Origin: Synchiropus splendidus
Lineage: Eukaryota > Chordata > Actinopteri > Syngnathiformes > Callionymidae
Reading direction: 5' to 3'
Length of the DNA stretch: 64,000 bases
NCBI RefSeq assembly: GCF_027744825.2
Contig: NC_071335.1
Span: 16,000,501-16,064,500 of the forward strand
Shown: positions 1 to 12,762 of the stretch, piece after piece
Numbering within the stretch: position 1 is the first letter of the stretch
Layout of the letters: every line of letters starts with the position of its first letter
Notes under the pieces: generated by a model
Seen by the model: the letters and a program-made list of their open reading frames with translations, nothing else
The model's database searches: none
Told to the model about the DNA's origin: nothing
Translations under genes and position numbers: made by a program

Positions 1-672
1 TTTTCACCCCTTGAGGGGTGTTTTTGCAACTTAAAATTACAATTCAAATATATAATGAGAAACAAAATGTATATCTTCTTTGTAATACAAATGCATGCAA
101 AAGAGACCTGGAACCAATCAGCAATCGTGGTTCCCACATGCTCACAAGTGCTGCTGTGAAAACTGCTGATTCCAGGCCTCTGTCTTGTGTCTCCTCTTCA
201 CGTTCTACCACCTGACAATATGTTTTCTGGTGCTTGAGCTTATGGTAGCATTTATCCATGAGCTTGTAGGACTGCTGCATGCTTTCTGATCCTTCTATTG
301 TTTTGTGTGTTTCAAGCACATGGGTTCAGCTCCACTAGGTTCCTCACACTCAGCTTTCAAGACCTGGAGCTCCCTGTCAACTGTTTCATGGCTCAGACTG
401 CACAGGATTAATACATGTTGCTCTTTCTTTTTTCACTTATGCTAAATCCACCCGAAGCATTTTGAGATTTAAGTGACAGTTTTGCAGGTTTACGTGTAGT
501 ATGTGCCACATATTAAACAAAATGTTTTCATTCGATATATCCTTTATTTGTCCCACAGTGGGGAAATTCATATTTATGCAACCTGATGTGGCTCTTTAAA
601 AAGCTAACAATGGTTACTGGCCAGTTTTGTAATTTTGAATCCTTGGAAAAGGTGGTTAAAATTCAAGCTTAC
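1..672. other. Left edge: part of C3 intron 26, no exon seen
   Basis: The exon ending at 673 has a clear minus-strand GTAAGC donor, so the stretch to the left is intron. I searched it for the next conserved C3 block (the LTAYVVK region) and did not find it, so this intron is longer than 670 bases or the exon is diverged. Around 541-580 the text TTTATTTGTCCCACAGTGGG followed by GAAATTC resembles the 3' tail shared by fish L2 LINEs and their SINEs; this is a weak call. Confidence 0.5.
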
Positions 673-3600
673 CAGCTGCTGCTGCTATGCTCTTCAAACA
701 CAGCAAAAGAGCCGTCATTTTTACGATACTTAAGCTCATGTGTGTAACCTGTAAAAAACAAGCAATGAGGCACACACAAGTGTGGAACTGTAACTAAAGA
801 TAAACACAACAAAGAGATCTGCTAGCATCAACAGATGGCTTCAGCCTCTGAGACAAGAACTTGTACATATAGCACTCTCTTGCCACTGCGTCATGTAGGT
901 TTACCTACCTGTTTTGATGTGTTGCAATGCTTCATCACGTTTGGTCAAGCCAACATCTTCCCACTGGTTAGTTCTGTCCAGGTACAAGGTCGCAATGACA
1001 GGCAGAGTCATGCCGATCATGTTCTGTTCTCCACAGCCTGATGGCTGGGAGATCATTCGCTCCATTGCGGTTCCTCGAATTGCATTTTCCAACACGACAC
1101 TTAAATCCTCTCTGCCTGTGAAGAGGAAGTTATTTTTAATCTTATTTTCCATTCAAAGTGAAGACACAAACCTGTCCTCACCTGTCACTGAGATATATGT
1201 GTTGGTGGGTGAATTTGGGACGATGTCTTTCTTGGGGATTCCACTGTTGAGAGATATCGTCTGCTTGCCATCTAGAGAAGCAGTGTCCAGTCAGAGTGAT
1301 ACTGTCGAAGAGTGTGCAGCAGCCTTTCACTCACCAACACCTTCTTTAGCAGGATCAAGATGCACTATCAAAGGAGATTTTTCCAGAACGCCTCTGGACT
1401 GGATAGGGTTGACAACACCATTTTAATTTTACTAAAACTATAAGCAATATTTGTTTTGTGGTCACTCACCACCACACGAAGCGGCTTCTGGATACCGTCT
1501 GTGAGCTCAGTGTCTCTCACAGCAGCTTTGACCTCGATCTGGTGCTCTCCTTCCTTCATGGGAATGATAACATATGGGACAGATCTGGTGGATTGTGGTC
1601 CAACTGTCACTTCCTGCCTGTATTTCCCACGTTTGGATGCTGAACTGCACACATGCGGCTTCTCTATAAGATCCACTCGCACCTTGAAGACAGCAGATCG
1701 GGAGGACACCATGAGAAGAGGTCTCCTTTTAATGGATCTCCAAGAAACTTAAATGCAATCCATCCCTGTCCTGCATCAGTGACCTACCGTAGCACCCTTG
1801 TCCCGATAGTTATGGAGGATTGCTTTGATTTCGATTTGCTCCCCAATGACAGCTGAATAAGGCAATTTGAGTTCAACAAAAAATGACTTCTCCACGATCA
1901 CCTCCAGTGGATCACCGACACATATTCCTTCAAGATCAGATACAGAAAATTGGTATGAAGGTAGTCACAGATAAAAAAAAAACATGAATAAAAAAGTGCT
2001 CACCGTTGCTTTTGGACAGACTGATGCCGGTCACCTGCCAGGTTGTGATCGAATCCTGGAGTGGAAAATCTTTCTCAATAGACTTTGTTTTACTGAAAGA
2101 AAAGATGTTTTAGTCACCCATAGACCATGAAAAACATAAAAACAAAAAAAAATTTAAGGTCATCAAAATGAAATGGAGCTGTGAGGGGGAATATTTTCCC
2201 ATTAATTCTATTCTTATAGATCCTCTAGAGTGAAGAAAATTAAACAAAATAAAATATTGGCAGCAACAACTGTTCAGATGATTAATAATAATCAGAAATT
2301 GTGCAACTTCTCGAAATAAAGAACTTTGGAGTACAATGGTATTTGAACTTAGTTTGATGTTAGTGTTTGATGGATTAATAATGTTAGGATGGTCAAAATC
2401 ACCAACAATAACTTCCTGACATCTCACCACTTGCGCTCTCCTGGGGCGCATGCTGGAAGATGGATGTATGTCCACAGCCAGCTCTCAGGGAACTTGGAGC
2501 GAGACCTAATGTCATTACTGTCTATGTAGCTGTCGTCATCATCGTCGTCAACTGCAACACGTAAATATATCCAATTGAATAATGTTAGATGAACTTCATG
2601 TGGCTGATCTTTGTGTCTTTGTCTCACCACGAGCCAGTAGAAGTGTGTTGGGCTTCATCTCAGGCCGTTGGCTCTCTAACTGTGTGCAGCAGTACACGAA
2701 GGCGGTAACACAAGCAGGTCCGTCTGTGATGTACTCGCTCCGTGTCTCGCAAGAGTATGACAGCAAGGTTTGTGTCATTCCCTCCTGACAACATTCCTTC
2801 TCCAACTTTTCTGTAAAATAACTCACTGGCCACGTAGGTCGCGTGAGTGAGTGAGTAAGTGCAACAATAAACAAACATATCTGACCTTTTCTGTCCAGGT
2901 GCTACAACTTACCATATTTGGAAATTAATGAAATACTGGGTAAGACTTCAGATTGGGGATCACATAATACTAATAAACTACTTGTTCATTTACAGTTAAT
3001 AATAGGTAATTATGGTAATTATGGTGTCGTTTAGAGTGGAATTTTGTTGGCTGTACCAGGTTAAAATTTGACTCATATGCTGCGAATACACGTATGAATA
3101 GTTTACTTAGAGTAGTAAATGTTCCTTCATCTAAAGTGTGGCCTGGTCATACTTTCTCAACATCACAATGTTTACCTAAACTTTCTGTGACTTCTCTCAG
3201 GGTCAGGGATCGTCTCCTCCTGCTGATCGTTGGACACTTCAACTCTGAAACAGGAGCAGAGTGAAACTTAAGAACAATCTTTTTATATTTATATATATAT
3301 ATATTTATATATATTTATATTTCTTTTGAGCTTGAATGAAGAAAATTGAACTATTTGTTTTTATTAACATATAGGTTGGTTTTTGAGTGTTTCCATCAGT
3401 TACACTACTGTTTGATGGGAACACGCAAATTTGACATATACGATGAAGTGACACTCATTTTCTGATGCTCATTTCCTCTCCAGTATCCTTCCCTCAACCT
3501 CATGCACACATACAGAGCGTAATATACAGAAACACAAACCATCCCAAACTGACCCATATATTGACGAATACTGGTTTGTAAAAACACAAATCACAATTAC

Positions 3601-6600
3601 CAATCTAAACACAAGTGGATGACTGTATTCACCACATAACACACTACAACAAATTTAGTGAGTGACACATGGTGGTCAACACGAAGGAGCCCTCGATGGG
3701 CTTGACCATTTCTTCTGCATTGTGGTCACATTTTGAGCAGAACGGCAAAACTATTTCAAAAGTATCAACCTCAAAAATGTGTCATCAATCTCGAAAGAGA
3801 GGTTCTCTCTGCTTACCTTTCCTGTGCTGGGTTCCAGACGCAGTGTTGGACTCAAGAAGAAGTCCTGCATCATAGAAGACATTCATGGCATCCCTCCCTC
3901 CACCAGGGGTACAGCCAGTGTCATGCTTCTCCACCAGGTCCCAAATCTGATCATCAGAGGGAGCTTCAAAGCACTGACATTTCTCAAGATCAAACATCTT
4001 CATTTTCAAAAGTTGAAAATCCCATTGCATTGAAAACAGTTAAATCATCACTTTTACCACTTTGTCTCATTAAAATAATGTAACTACTTTAACACAATCA
4101 TGAACTAATTACCAACTTGTAACTTGTGTGTTGTCTCCTAACATCATTTCTTAACAGATCTGGTTGTGAATTGTTTTGGAGCAGCTGCCGCTTGTTCCTT
4201 TCCCAAAAAACAAACTCAAATCTGAGCATGTACTCTTCATGAAAATGCCGGCTGGGTTGCTGGTCTCAACTGCGCATGACCTCCAGTGGTCAAAGACGCA
4301 TTTCGAACAGATGGATTCAGATGTGTCACCTGCTCTTGCTGACTACAAGATCCTGAGTTCTAGAAATGTTTTGGTCGAGGAATTATATGGAGCTAGATCT
4401 CTGCCACCGACTTGTACGAATGTGTCTTGGTTATTTGTCGTGCGCTCTCGCTCAACTTCAGATTCTCTCGCTCAACCATATGCAGTTACAAAACTACTGA
4501 GCTACCGCTGTGAGAATTTTATTAACTTACTATTTCAGTTCCTCAAGACCCGCCTTCCTGTCAATTGTAACGTCTTGTGATTGGTGGAGGAGTTCAGCCA
4601 ATGAGAGCAGACAACTTCAAGTGGTGGCTCAGTGATTGGGCGCGTGCTTGTGCCACGTTGAGCGAGCACCAGGATTATTTTGAGAACAAAAAAAGTGATG
4701 TGATCACAGAAAAACATGATTTGACTGTTACCAAGACAACATTCGTACGAGTCAGTGATGTTCCCAAATGTGTGTTTGTATCAGACCTTTACGGTATGTG
4801 TTGTACAGTATGTGTTGCTGACCTTCAGTTACTTTGAATCATAAGCATTTGTTCCCAGAGTAATCTAGCAGTTTCTGTGTCAGATGATCTTCTTGAAAAC
4901 CATCGTGTTGTGCTGGTTTGTCATTTCCTTTATCAGTGAGTTCCACATCTTCACTCCAACTACTGCAGGGACCATTGTCTCAGTGTGGTTCTAGAGTGTG
5001 GTTCGAGAGTGTGGTTAATACAAGTTCTTTTTTCTTCTCTGCCCCTCCTCATCAGGAGTTACTTGATGATGATCTAGATGATCTGGTATTTGTCCATTTA
5101 TTGCTCTAAACATGACTAATACTGTTTGTCTCTCCACCAGCTCAAGAAATTTCAGACTTCAGAAGAGAGAGTCAAGACATTGCCTTTTGTTGTGTGAGCC
5201 GGTGTTTGTTGTTAAGAACGTAGACTCCTTTGTCCACGGCCACCAGTCCCACAGCTGCTCCTGGATCTCCAGTCACCTTCAGACCAAACATTACGCTGGG
5301 TTCAAAGTGATTAGAGCCACCATTTATTTCCAGCTTCAGCTAAATGAGAGAAACACACGAAACATAATTCAATCAAAGAATAAAATAGGTGTGAAATTCA
5401 CTCTGTTGCTGCTCAAACTGGAGCTCATGAGCGACAATTTCCAAGTGCAGATACAATATGTTGAACCACGCTTACCGTCCCTGTGCAGGTGTCATGAACA
5501 TCCACCCAAACGGAGTCAGACACCAGCTCATTTGCAGCAGCGTGGTAGTAAGCTATGATTCGGAAGGACGGCACCAGCTCTTTGGTGATGGGAATGACAA
5601 AGTTTGTCTTGCCTTGTTTTTTGCGGATGGAGCGCACCAGCTGTCCCTTGCTCATCAGCTACACAAGAAATCCAGGAATCACAATGGATTTACGACTCAA
5701 GAGAAGTTTCATTCAGACGCACACCAACTCTCACCAGGACTGTGATGTCAATGTTGTTTTTGTTGTTCATCTTCAAAGTGACCTTCATGTTGTCTCCCAT
5801 TTTCACCTTGGCTTCTGTGTTCACCGCTTTAAATGAAGTAAATTTCAGCACTATTGCTTGTCATAGAGAATATGTAATGTATCGTCAAGAAGACTGTGTT
5901 GGACTTTATCTTACAAATGCTGATATAGTTGCGGCTGTTGGACTGATAGGCTGTTGCTTCCATGGTAGCTGTCGCTTGGTGGCCCTCGATGTTGAGTTCG
6001 TTTGTTTCTGCCTGTATAGTCCGAAATAACAAGAATATGCCTCATGTACTCAACAGGGCTGGACAACATTATCAGAAAAAATATTATGAATATAAATAAA
6101 AAATTATCTTTATTTAAATCAAAATATCAGGTTAATGTCCCCTGAGCCACAAAACAAATACAAACACTGGTTCTCATGATATGATGATGAGGAGTGTTAA
6201 GAAGAGTTGAGATGTTCAGACTTACACTGATCCTCAGTCTTGAGTCATCTGAAGCGGTATCAATTGGAACCTTGGCAATGCCCTCGTCATTGGTAACGGC
6301 CACCTGTTCGCCGGGATTCACTGTAACGGGAATGTTCCCTGCAGGGCTGCCATCCGGGTTGAGGACTTCAACCTTGCAATAAGGATAAAGGAGTAAAAAG
6401 TCTGAAAACAGTTTTTTCTGTGTGTCTATCTGGCCTTCCTACCCATTCAGCCAGTTTATCAAACTGTCCGATCAATATTGAAATTACAATTGAGATCCAA
6501 CACTTTTTCACAACATTTTTACAGCCATTAGTATGGGAAATCAACAAATGGTGTTCAAACCAGACGGGATCACAACGCACCCAAACATCCATAGACAGTG

Positions 6601-9600
6601 ACGGTTTGAAGTATTTGGGCGTTCTTCTGAAGTTGATGGTGTACGGTGATGACACGATTAGAATCCCCTTCAATTCCTGTTCCACCATGTCACTGCCTGT
6701 TCAAGATAGGATGAGATACAAACCTCAGTTTTGCTGAGGACTTGATGGTCCGTGCAACTCTCTTACCCGTCGATGTCAGCACCCTGACAGCAACAACAAT
6801 AGATTTTCCCTCCAGCTCTTGAATGTTCGGGAACGTTTGGGTGATGTGCTCTCTCTTCAGAGTCACTGTGCCTTTGCCTTTCTCGATCTGATGAGACAAG
6901 GTCAGACCAAGAGTTGACCTCAAGGGGGATCGTGAGGAGGGACAAGAGCATGGGGAGGGTTTTTGTGGGGGAGTCTGGAATCATACCCAACTTTTCAGTG
7001 CATTAAAGCAAAACCTACTTGAACTCTCTGCAGTGAACCTGGCAAACCGATCCTCCGGTCCTCTGCGTCGATCTCAAATATCACATATGCGACGCCCTCC
7101 ACTTCTTTTCCAAACAGATACCTAAACATTATATCAAACCAATATCACAACCATTCAAAGAGTTAATCGCAAAAATGTAAGGAGAGTTCTTTACATACGT
7201 GGCTCGGATGTCGATAGTAAGTTCAGGCTCGTTTATAAAATAAAATGGTCGCGGACTTGTCAGTTTAACCTCAAAACTGGGGAGCACTGCAGAGGAAAAA
7301 AAATGTATTTGATTTGCATGCAACGAATTTATGAGGGTGATATAAAGTTCTGACCATATTCTTTAACCTCAAACTCTGCAAAGTACTTTTTCTGTGGGCT
7401 GTCCTGGAACCGGGTGACAACTTTCCACACTCCAAGGCTGCAGAAGAGAACAGACGAGACTTTGAGGAAACTTGAGTGTTTGAAATAAACAGATCTCTGG
7501 GTTACTGATTCTGAGACTGTTCATTCTTCAGCATGCGGGTGAGGTCACAAGATGGGCATGTTTAAAGTAAAAACCTACCTGACTAATTCACCCAGTTGAT
7601 ATTCACCATTCAGTAACCCCGAATTCAGAGCGATTTGATCATCATGCACAACATGTCCTTCAGGTGTCTTCAAGAAATCAAAAAAAGACAAAGCAAGCAA
7701 CTGGTGAGCAGCAAAAAAGACAATAACCTCGAATGTAATATTCTTTACCATAATCTCAATGGCCACGGATGCATTTGTTTCTATAGCTCCCATTTGGGGC
7801 GTCAAACCAAACACCCTGTAGTAGACTGAAACAAGAAATAAACAACTGTAAACAACTCAAAAAGTGGGCACTTTTTCTGTTATTTGTTTTCAAATGTCCA
7901 CACATAAAGCCATCTTAAACAAAGACATACCACATTGTTAACTAGTTGTAATATAATCCCATTAACTGAGTTTATTTTGTTCAGTTCTTTCCATTTCTGC
8001 AAAGAAGTAGGTATCAGAAGTAGATCATCCCACATGGTCTTGTTTGTATCACACTGCCATGCCCAATTGAAATTGACCTGCGCACTGTGCAACGGCAAGT
8101 GTTAAAATGGTGTGGCTCTTCAGTCTGACTCCAGACTTCCACCTTCTGATGTTATGCAAAGCAGTTTCTAGTGTCCTGCGTTGACCGAGCAAGAACTGAT
8201 ACTGTTAATATATGTGTTAACAAACTACTTCCGCTCTCAAGAGTCGATGAGCAGAAACTAGCGGGAACCTTTGCTGAGCAGGTCTTACCTTTGGTGTTGG
8301 GTGTGTACAGGGTCTTGTCAGTCTGTATAAACATGTAGCCTGCCTGGAAAGTGACCATGACCACTCTCTGCAATAGTCGGTCAGGAAACTGGGCCTGAAG
8401 GTACACAAACTGGTTTGCATTGGGATTCTTGCTGAAGCCCTCGGCAGGGATCTGCAACCACCAGAAAGAGAGATGTTGACTGCAAAAGAAAGCCAGGAAA
8501 GCACTAAAGTGACATCAGAAACTCTGGGGTTGAGAGGATTCTTGTTCTTTTGTGGGACTGGCAGATCGGTACAGTGTCATGCACAATGGTCCTGGAGATA
8601 AAATGAAAATGTGTTTTATCTGCTAGTTGTTAGTGCTGAAAACCTCGTTCTCGCCCTCATTCAGAGAAGCCAGATACTTCATGTCAGGATGCCTGCTGCA
8701 CGCATCCCAGTTGATACTGACTTGTTCTGTATGACACAACCTCTGGTACGGACCTGGGACATGCAAATGAGGCCATGTTCGGAAGCTTCTTGGTATTTCC
8801 ACAGAGGAGCTGTCGGAGTGAGATCTGAAGCTCTTGACCTTTTATGCTATCTCCGTAACCCGAGCCTCGTACAAGCAGAAGGGCATGGCTAGAGTAAAGG
8901 TCTCACTATCATGTGGATGGTTTTCTCAAATGTGGTCCTCAATGACTCTAGAGGTTTACCTACTGGCTTCTGCATCAACGCATGTCTAGATGAGTAGACT
9001 TGACCAATTTAAAGATACTTTGACTTGATGACATTGACCAGAGGAAATCCATGGCTGTGTCACATTACCGTAACTGCTGCGAGTCCCTGAAAATGGTTTC
9101 CTGTGTTCAGGTTCACCGTGGTCTGTGCAAGAATGTCGGCTTTAGATGGAAAATCCTTGACATCGATATTGACCCTGATTTCACCACCAGAGCAGTCCTG
9201 ACACTCCACAAAGATATTTTCAGGCCAGCCCACTCGCATTATGCTGGGAACTGACATCAGCGTCCTGCAGAGCAAGAAAAGACCCATAATATTAACATTG
9301 TTTAACTTTTAAAATAAAATAAACCTGAAAATCAGGAGTGCAGGCCCTCACTGACACGCTTGTTGTTACCAACACTGTGATTGGAAAAAAAGGATTATTT
9401 GAATGTATTTGTCATAGTCAACATCATTTCCCAACATTCATTTCACCTTTATAATTCAATATCTCTATTATCACCTTAAGTACGGTTGATAGCAATAAGC
9501 CCAAAGGAACAGCAGGTGGCAGCAGTTTTTTCCAGAACTCACTGCGCTCAGGCAAGAAAGGAAATGCTTTGCAGAACCATTTACTGAAGTGATCAAAAAA

Positions 9601-11122
9601 ATTAAGACCATTTATTTATAAAAATATGGAAATCTCTTCATCTTTTCACATATTTTTGTTTTATCCATGTTTACCCCTGTTCTGTTCCCTCATTTGGACT
9701 TTCCACTGTCTTGGAAAGAGCATCAAGGGTTTGACCAACTTAGCTGGACTAGACTAGACTAGACTGCCTTGCTGTAGCGGTGACTGGACAAACAATGTGT
9801 AATCCATTTGATCCCCTGATAAAGATCCTGTTTTAAAGTAGAAGCAGATTTTGACCCTGCACTGCTCAGTCTGGAACTCTTTCACCAGTTTGGCACTATT
9901 ACTATTTGACTTCCACAGCAGCTAAATGGTCTGTGGCACTGTAAAACTTTTGCACTGCAAGAAATATATTGTATGCTTGTTTCTATGGCTACAATAAATG
10001 TGGAAATCATTCAGCATACAGCATTTTACATTTTTTTCATTCTCTTGCGCTCACATGACCCACACTGCCACTGCATATTCAGGTCGCTAGGTGGCGCATT
10101 ACACTTGTGGTAGGATTGGAATTATTGCAGGTCTTATAGGACCTGTAAGCCAGAGGACTGGCGGCCTCTCTGGCTCTTCAGTTAGGCAGGCAACATATTA
10201 ATACTTCATAGGGTTCAGAGCAAAAAAAAACAACAACAAAAGAAACGTCACTTTCCCGAGTAACTAGTTCCGTTGAAAGTAACAAATAACTGACTTCAGG
10301 TCCTTGCACGCTGACCCCAACGTGAATAAGTGTCACAAAATTGCGGAAAATTCATAATGCGAATATTGAGTGTGTGTGGTGACGCGATTCCATGCACAAC
10401 ATTTGGTGCACACAAGTCACAGCAAATAACAGGGCCTGATGTGCCGTGATCACGGAATCACAAAATCACGGAATTGACCGATTATGGAATTTGCATGGAA
10501 TATCGCTGGATTTGACTGAATGAGACTGATAAGAAGCTTTGTGTGGAAGAGGGGTGTGTGTTAATGGAAAAATGCAGCTACTCTTGAAGGCATACAGAGC
10601 CTGATGCACTGATGGCTGCACAGAGCTCTGCCTGTCAGCGAGTTTACATGGAGTGGGGCGACCCTTGTATTTATCCGTCTTTCGATGTCGACCCGGTTCT
10701 CTGTACAACGCCAGCAATTTACATGAGCTTGATCATACACACAACGTCATCATATACAATCTCCACAGCTATTCTCCTCCAAACGTTGTCTTGGAAAGAA
10801 GTAGCTAGTCACTGTAACTAGTCACTAATTTAAAGTAACTTGCCCAACACTGTGTCGACACGCACAGGTATAGTGGGTCGCCCAGAGAAAGTTACGTTGT
10901 CTAGAGGTTTGCTGTACTTGTATACTTTGGAGAACCAGACTGTGATTTTTTAACTGTTCAATATGAAACCTACCATCACAGAAAATCTCTAAATAATATG
11001 TTCATGTCAAAATCTGATTTATTTCTGCTTTAATTCAACACTCACAAAGGAGCTGCCTCTGCCAGAGAAGAGAAGCAGGCGAAGGCCACAGGCACCAGCA
11101 GCCACAGTACACTTCCACCCAT
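673..11122 (-). CDS. c3: Complement component C3, 5' two thirds (26 exons, partial)
   Basis: Central complement protein: it is secreted, cleaved to the C3a anaphylatoxin and C3b, and C3b binds targets through an internal thioester. Coding exons read on the minus strand: 11046-11122, 9069-9264, 8289-8451, 7749-7825, 7579-7667, 7355-7437, 7199-7286, 7019-7121, 6767-6887, 6581-6696, 6226-6372, 5915-6011, 5735-5826, 5476-5658, 5184-5339, 3817-3946, 3176-3244, 2628-2810, 2428-2551, 2004-2092, 1788-1927, 1470-1682, 1335-1398, 1182-1271, 909-1115, 673-748 (3173 nt, 1057 codons plus 2 nt). Visible marks: hydrophobic signal peptide, [22 protein letters not shown], the RRRR beta/alpha processing site, a six-cysteine C3a ending LLLAR, FPESWLW and the thioester motif [11 protein letters not shown]. 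The start at 11122 has a better Kozak context (A at -3, G at +4) than an in-frame ATG at 11149. The C-terminal part (rest of TED, MG8, C345C) is outside the window. Fish often carry several C3 copies, so the exact paralogue is unknown. Confidence 0.97.
1024..1038 (-). other. c3: C3 thioester motif GCGEQ
   Basis: Reverse complement of this segment encodes GCGEQ inside [12 protein letters not shown], in exon 909-1115. The Cys and the Gln two residues after the Glu form the internal thioester in family members. The motif is intact, so this copy should be thioester-competent. The catalytic histidine that sets target preference lies further downstream, outside the window. Confidence 0.95.
2628..3244 (-). 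other. c3: C3 beta/alpha junction and C3a anaphylatoxin exons
   Basis: Exon 3176-3244 encodes [20 protein letters not shown]: the four arginines are the furin-type site that separates the beta and alpha chains. Exon 2628-2810 encodes the body of C3a, with the paired cysteines ECC, the spaced cysteines of SYSCETR and GPACVTAF, and YCC. The peptide ends TLLLAR just before a donor, matching the C3a carboxy terminus of the family (human LGLAR). The terminal arginine is therefore intact and the C3-convertase cut is expected here. The following exon supplies the alpha' N terminus. Confidence 0.93.
9265..11045. other. C3 intron 1
   Basis: Intron of about 1.8 kb between the signal-peptide exon and the first MG-domain exon. 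It holds a short CTAGA repeat near 9747-9766 and no coding segment that I can recognise. Other C3 introns are mostly 80-900 bases. Confidence 0.7.
11046..11122 (-). other. c3: C3 first coding exon with signal peptide
   Basis: The exon encodes [20 protein letters not shown] followed by AEAAPL, a typical cleavable signal peptide with a hydrophobic core and small residues before the predicted cut. It ends with CCTTT and a GTGAGT donor. The frame continues into the next exon (9264 downward), giving [17 protein letters not shown], the start of the first macroglobulin domain. A TATA-like GATAAAAC lies about 55 bases upstream of the ATG on the minus strand (near 11178-11186), but I cannot say that it is the promoter. 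Confidence 0.85.
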
Positions 11123-11149
11123 CCTGCTGTGATGTCCAGCTGCTGTCAT

Positions 11150-12762
11150 GGAATCTGTCCACCTCTGGTGCATCTAGGTTTTATCTTCCGTGGCGATTCC
11201 ATCAATCCTCCTCCCTGTGAACTCACGCAAGCGCATTCACATGACTTCCCAGCAGCAGTTGAGAAACACCTTTGATAAAGGCTCTTGACCGTGGACAGAA
11301 TAAACAACCCCAAAAAAATAGAAGAAATCAATGAAAACGATGCTTATTGGAAACCAAAGCTTTCTACTTTTACTAAATGTTGGGAAATAATACTTCTAAA
11401 TCATCATCAATGATTTTTTAAAAGAGAAGCATACATGTGTGTTACATCAACAAATGTTGGTAAAACTCAAGTGTTAAATACAAGTCGACTGTGTGAAGAT
11501 CTTGAATCAAAATTTTGCTCCTTGGGTTTGCACACTCACCCGTCTGACAGTGTTCGTCAAGTATCCATCCTGCCTCTGCCATCCATGAAGAAGTGTGGAG
11601 AACACCTTTTCAGAGTTCAACCTTCAACTGTGGTCGGTCTGTATCTTTGTTATAGTGTCAGTATGAAAATAAATGTTTAAATGGGTCATGATTTATCATT
11701 TGAATAATCACAAATTACCATCTGCATGTAACTAAAAGCAGTTTGCAATGGTCGAAAGACACTCAGCTAAAAATATTTTGTGATGAGAATGTTACCAAAA
11801 ATATAAATGTTCTGAGCTGAAAGTTCTCATGTCCCCACAACAATCCAGAATTTCTTTTTCTAAAAACATTCCAAAAATGTTGTTCATCTCTATCCATGTA
11901 ACTGATGTTTTTTTTGTTTAGTTTTTTTTTAATATATCAATTCAATTATTAATATATGGTCAAGTGAATGTGTGAAATAGAAAGGGGGGCGCCATATGAA
12001 GATCTATTTTAGATTGTATTTGGTTTCGTTTCATTCATTATGTAAACAACCATGCCAATGGACCACCACTCGAGGGCGCCCCTGACAATGTCAGAATGTT
12101 TTAAGCCTGCTTATGTTTTGTATATATATATTAATAACATCCTGTAAACATTTTTCCAAGTGTTGCTTTGTGCTTATGTTCTGACTTTGTTTTCACGAAA
12201 CTACGAGGGGAGATTTTGGAAAAGAACATTTGATGGAACAACACCACCAAAACATCCTCTTAATGTGCAGGTCAAAATGTCTCACATATCATATCATAGG
12301 AGTCTTCTGTAGAAAACCTTTGATGAAATGGGATCTAAATAACATCCCGAAAACATTTCTAAAATGTTTTCTGAATATGCTCTCGTTGATACCACGCTAC
12401 ATTGTGGAAAAAAAAGTTCTATTGTGTGATGCCCAAATTTCATCCCTGAAACATTTAGAATATTCAAATGACACTGTTCTGCACTTGCTACTAATAAAAC
12501 ATTGGTGGAACATTTTTCTACGTCTAGATAACTACAAAGTCATTGAATAAAAGTTTAAAGTGCTTTCAACGTTATTACAGAAGGCCATTTCAACACATTC
12601 CCCTTATGTTTTTCATTTATTTTTTTTACCATACCTAAAAGGGATGGGAAATGTTTTGGGGCACACAATCACAATATGTGATTGTAACTGAATGAATATT
12701 TGGAAGCTTGTCCATTGCTTTAAGGAGCCGAGAACAACTGCCATCCGAGAAATAAACCATAA
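11150..12762. other. Intergenic region upstream of C3
   Basis: A/T-rich sequence containing the C3 promoter side on the right-hand end of the gene. I see no convincing open frame or repeat. Open frames such as the one at 12230-12550 lack homology cues and splice context and are probably chance. Confidence 0.5.

Noticed and set aside
11146..11149. Upstream in-frame ATG of C3
   Set aside because: Weak context (T at -3), and it would place nine polar residues before the signal peptide; the ATG at 11122 fits better.
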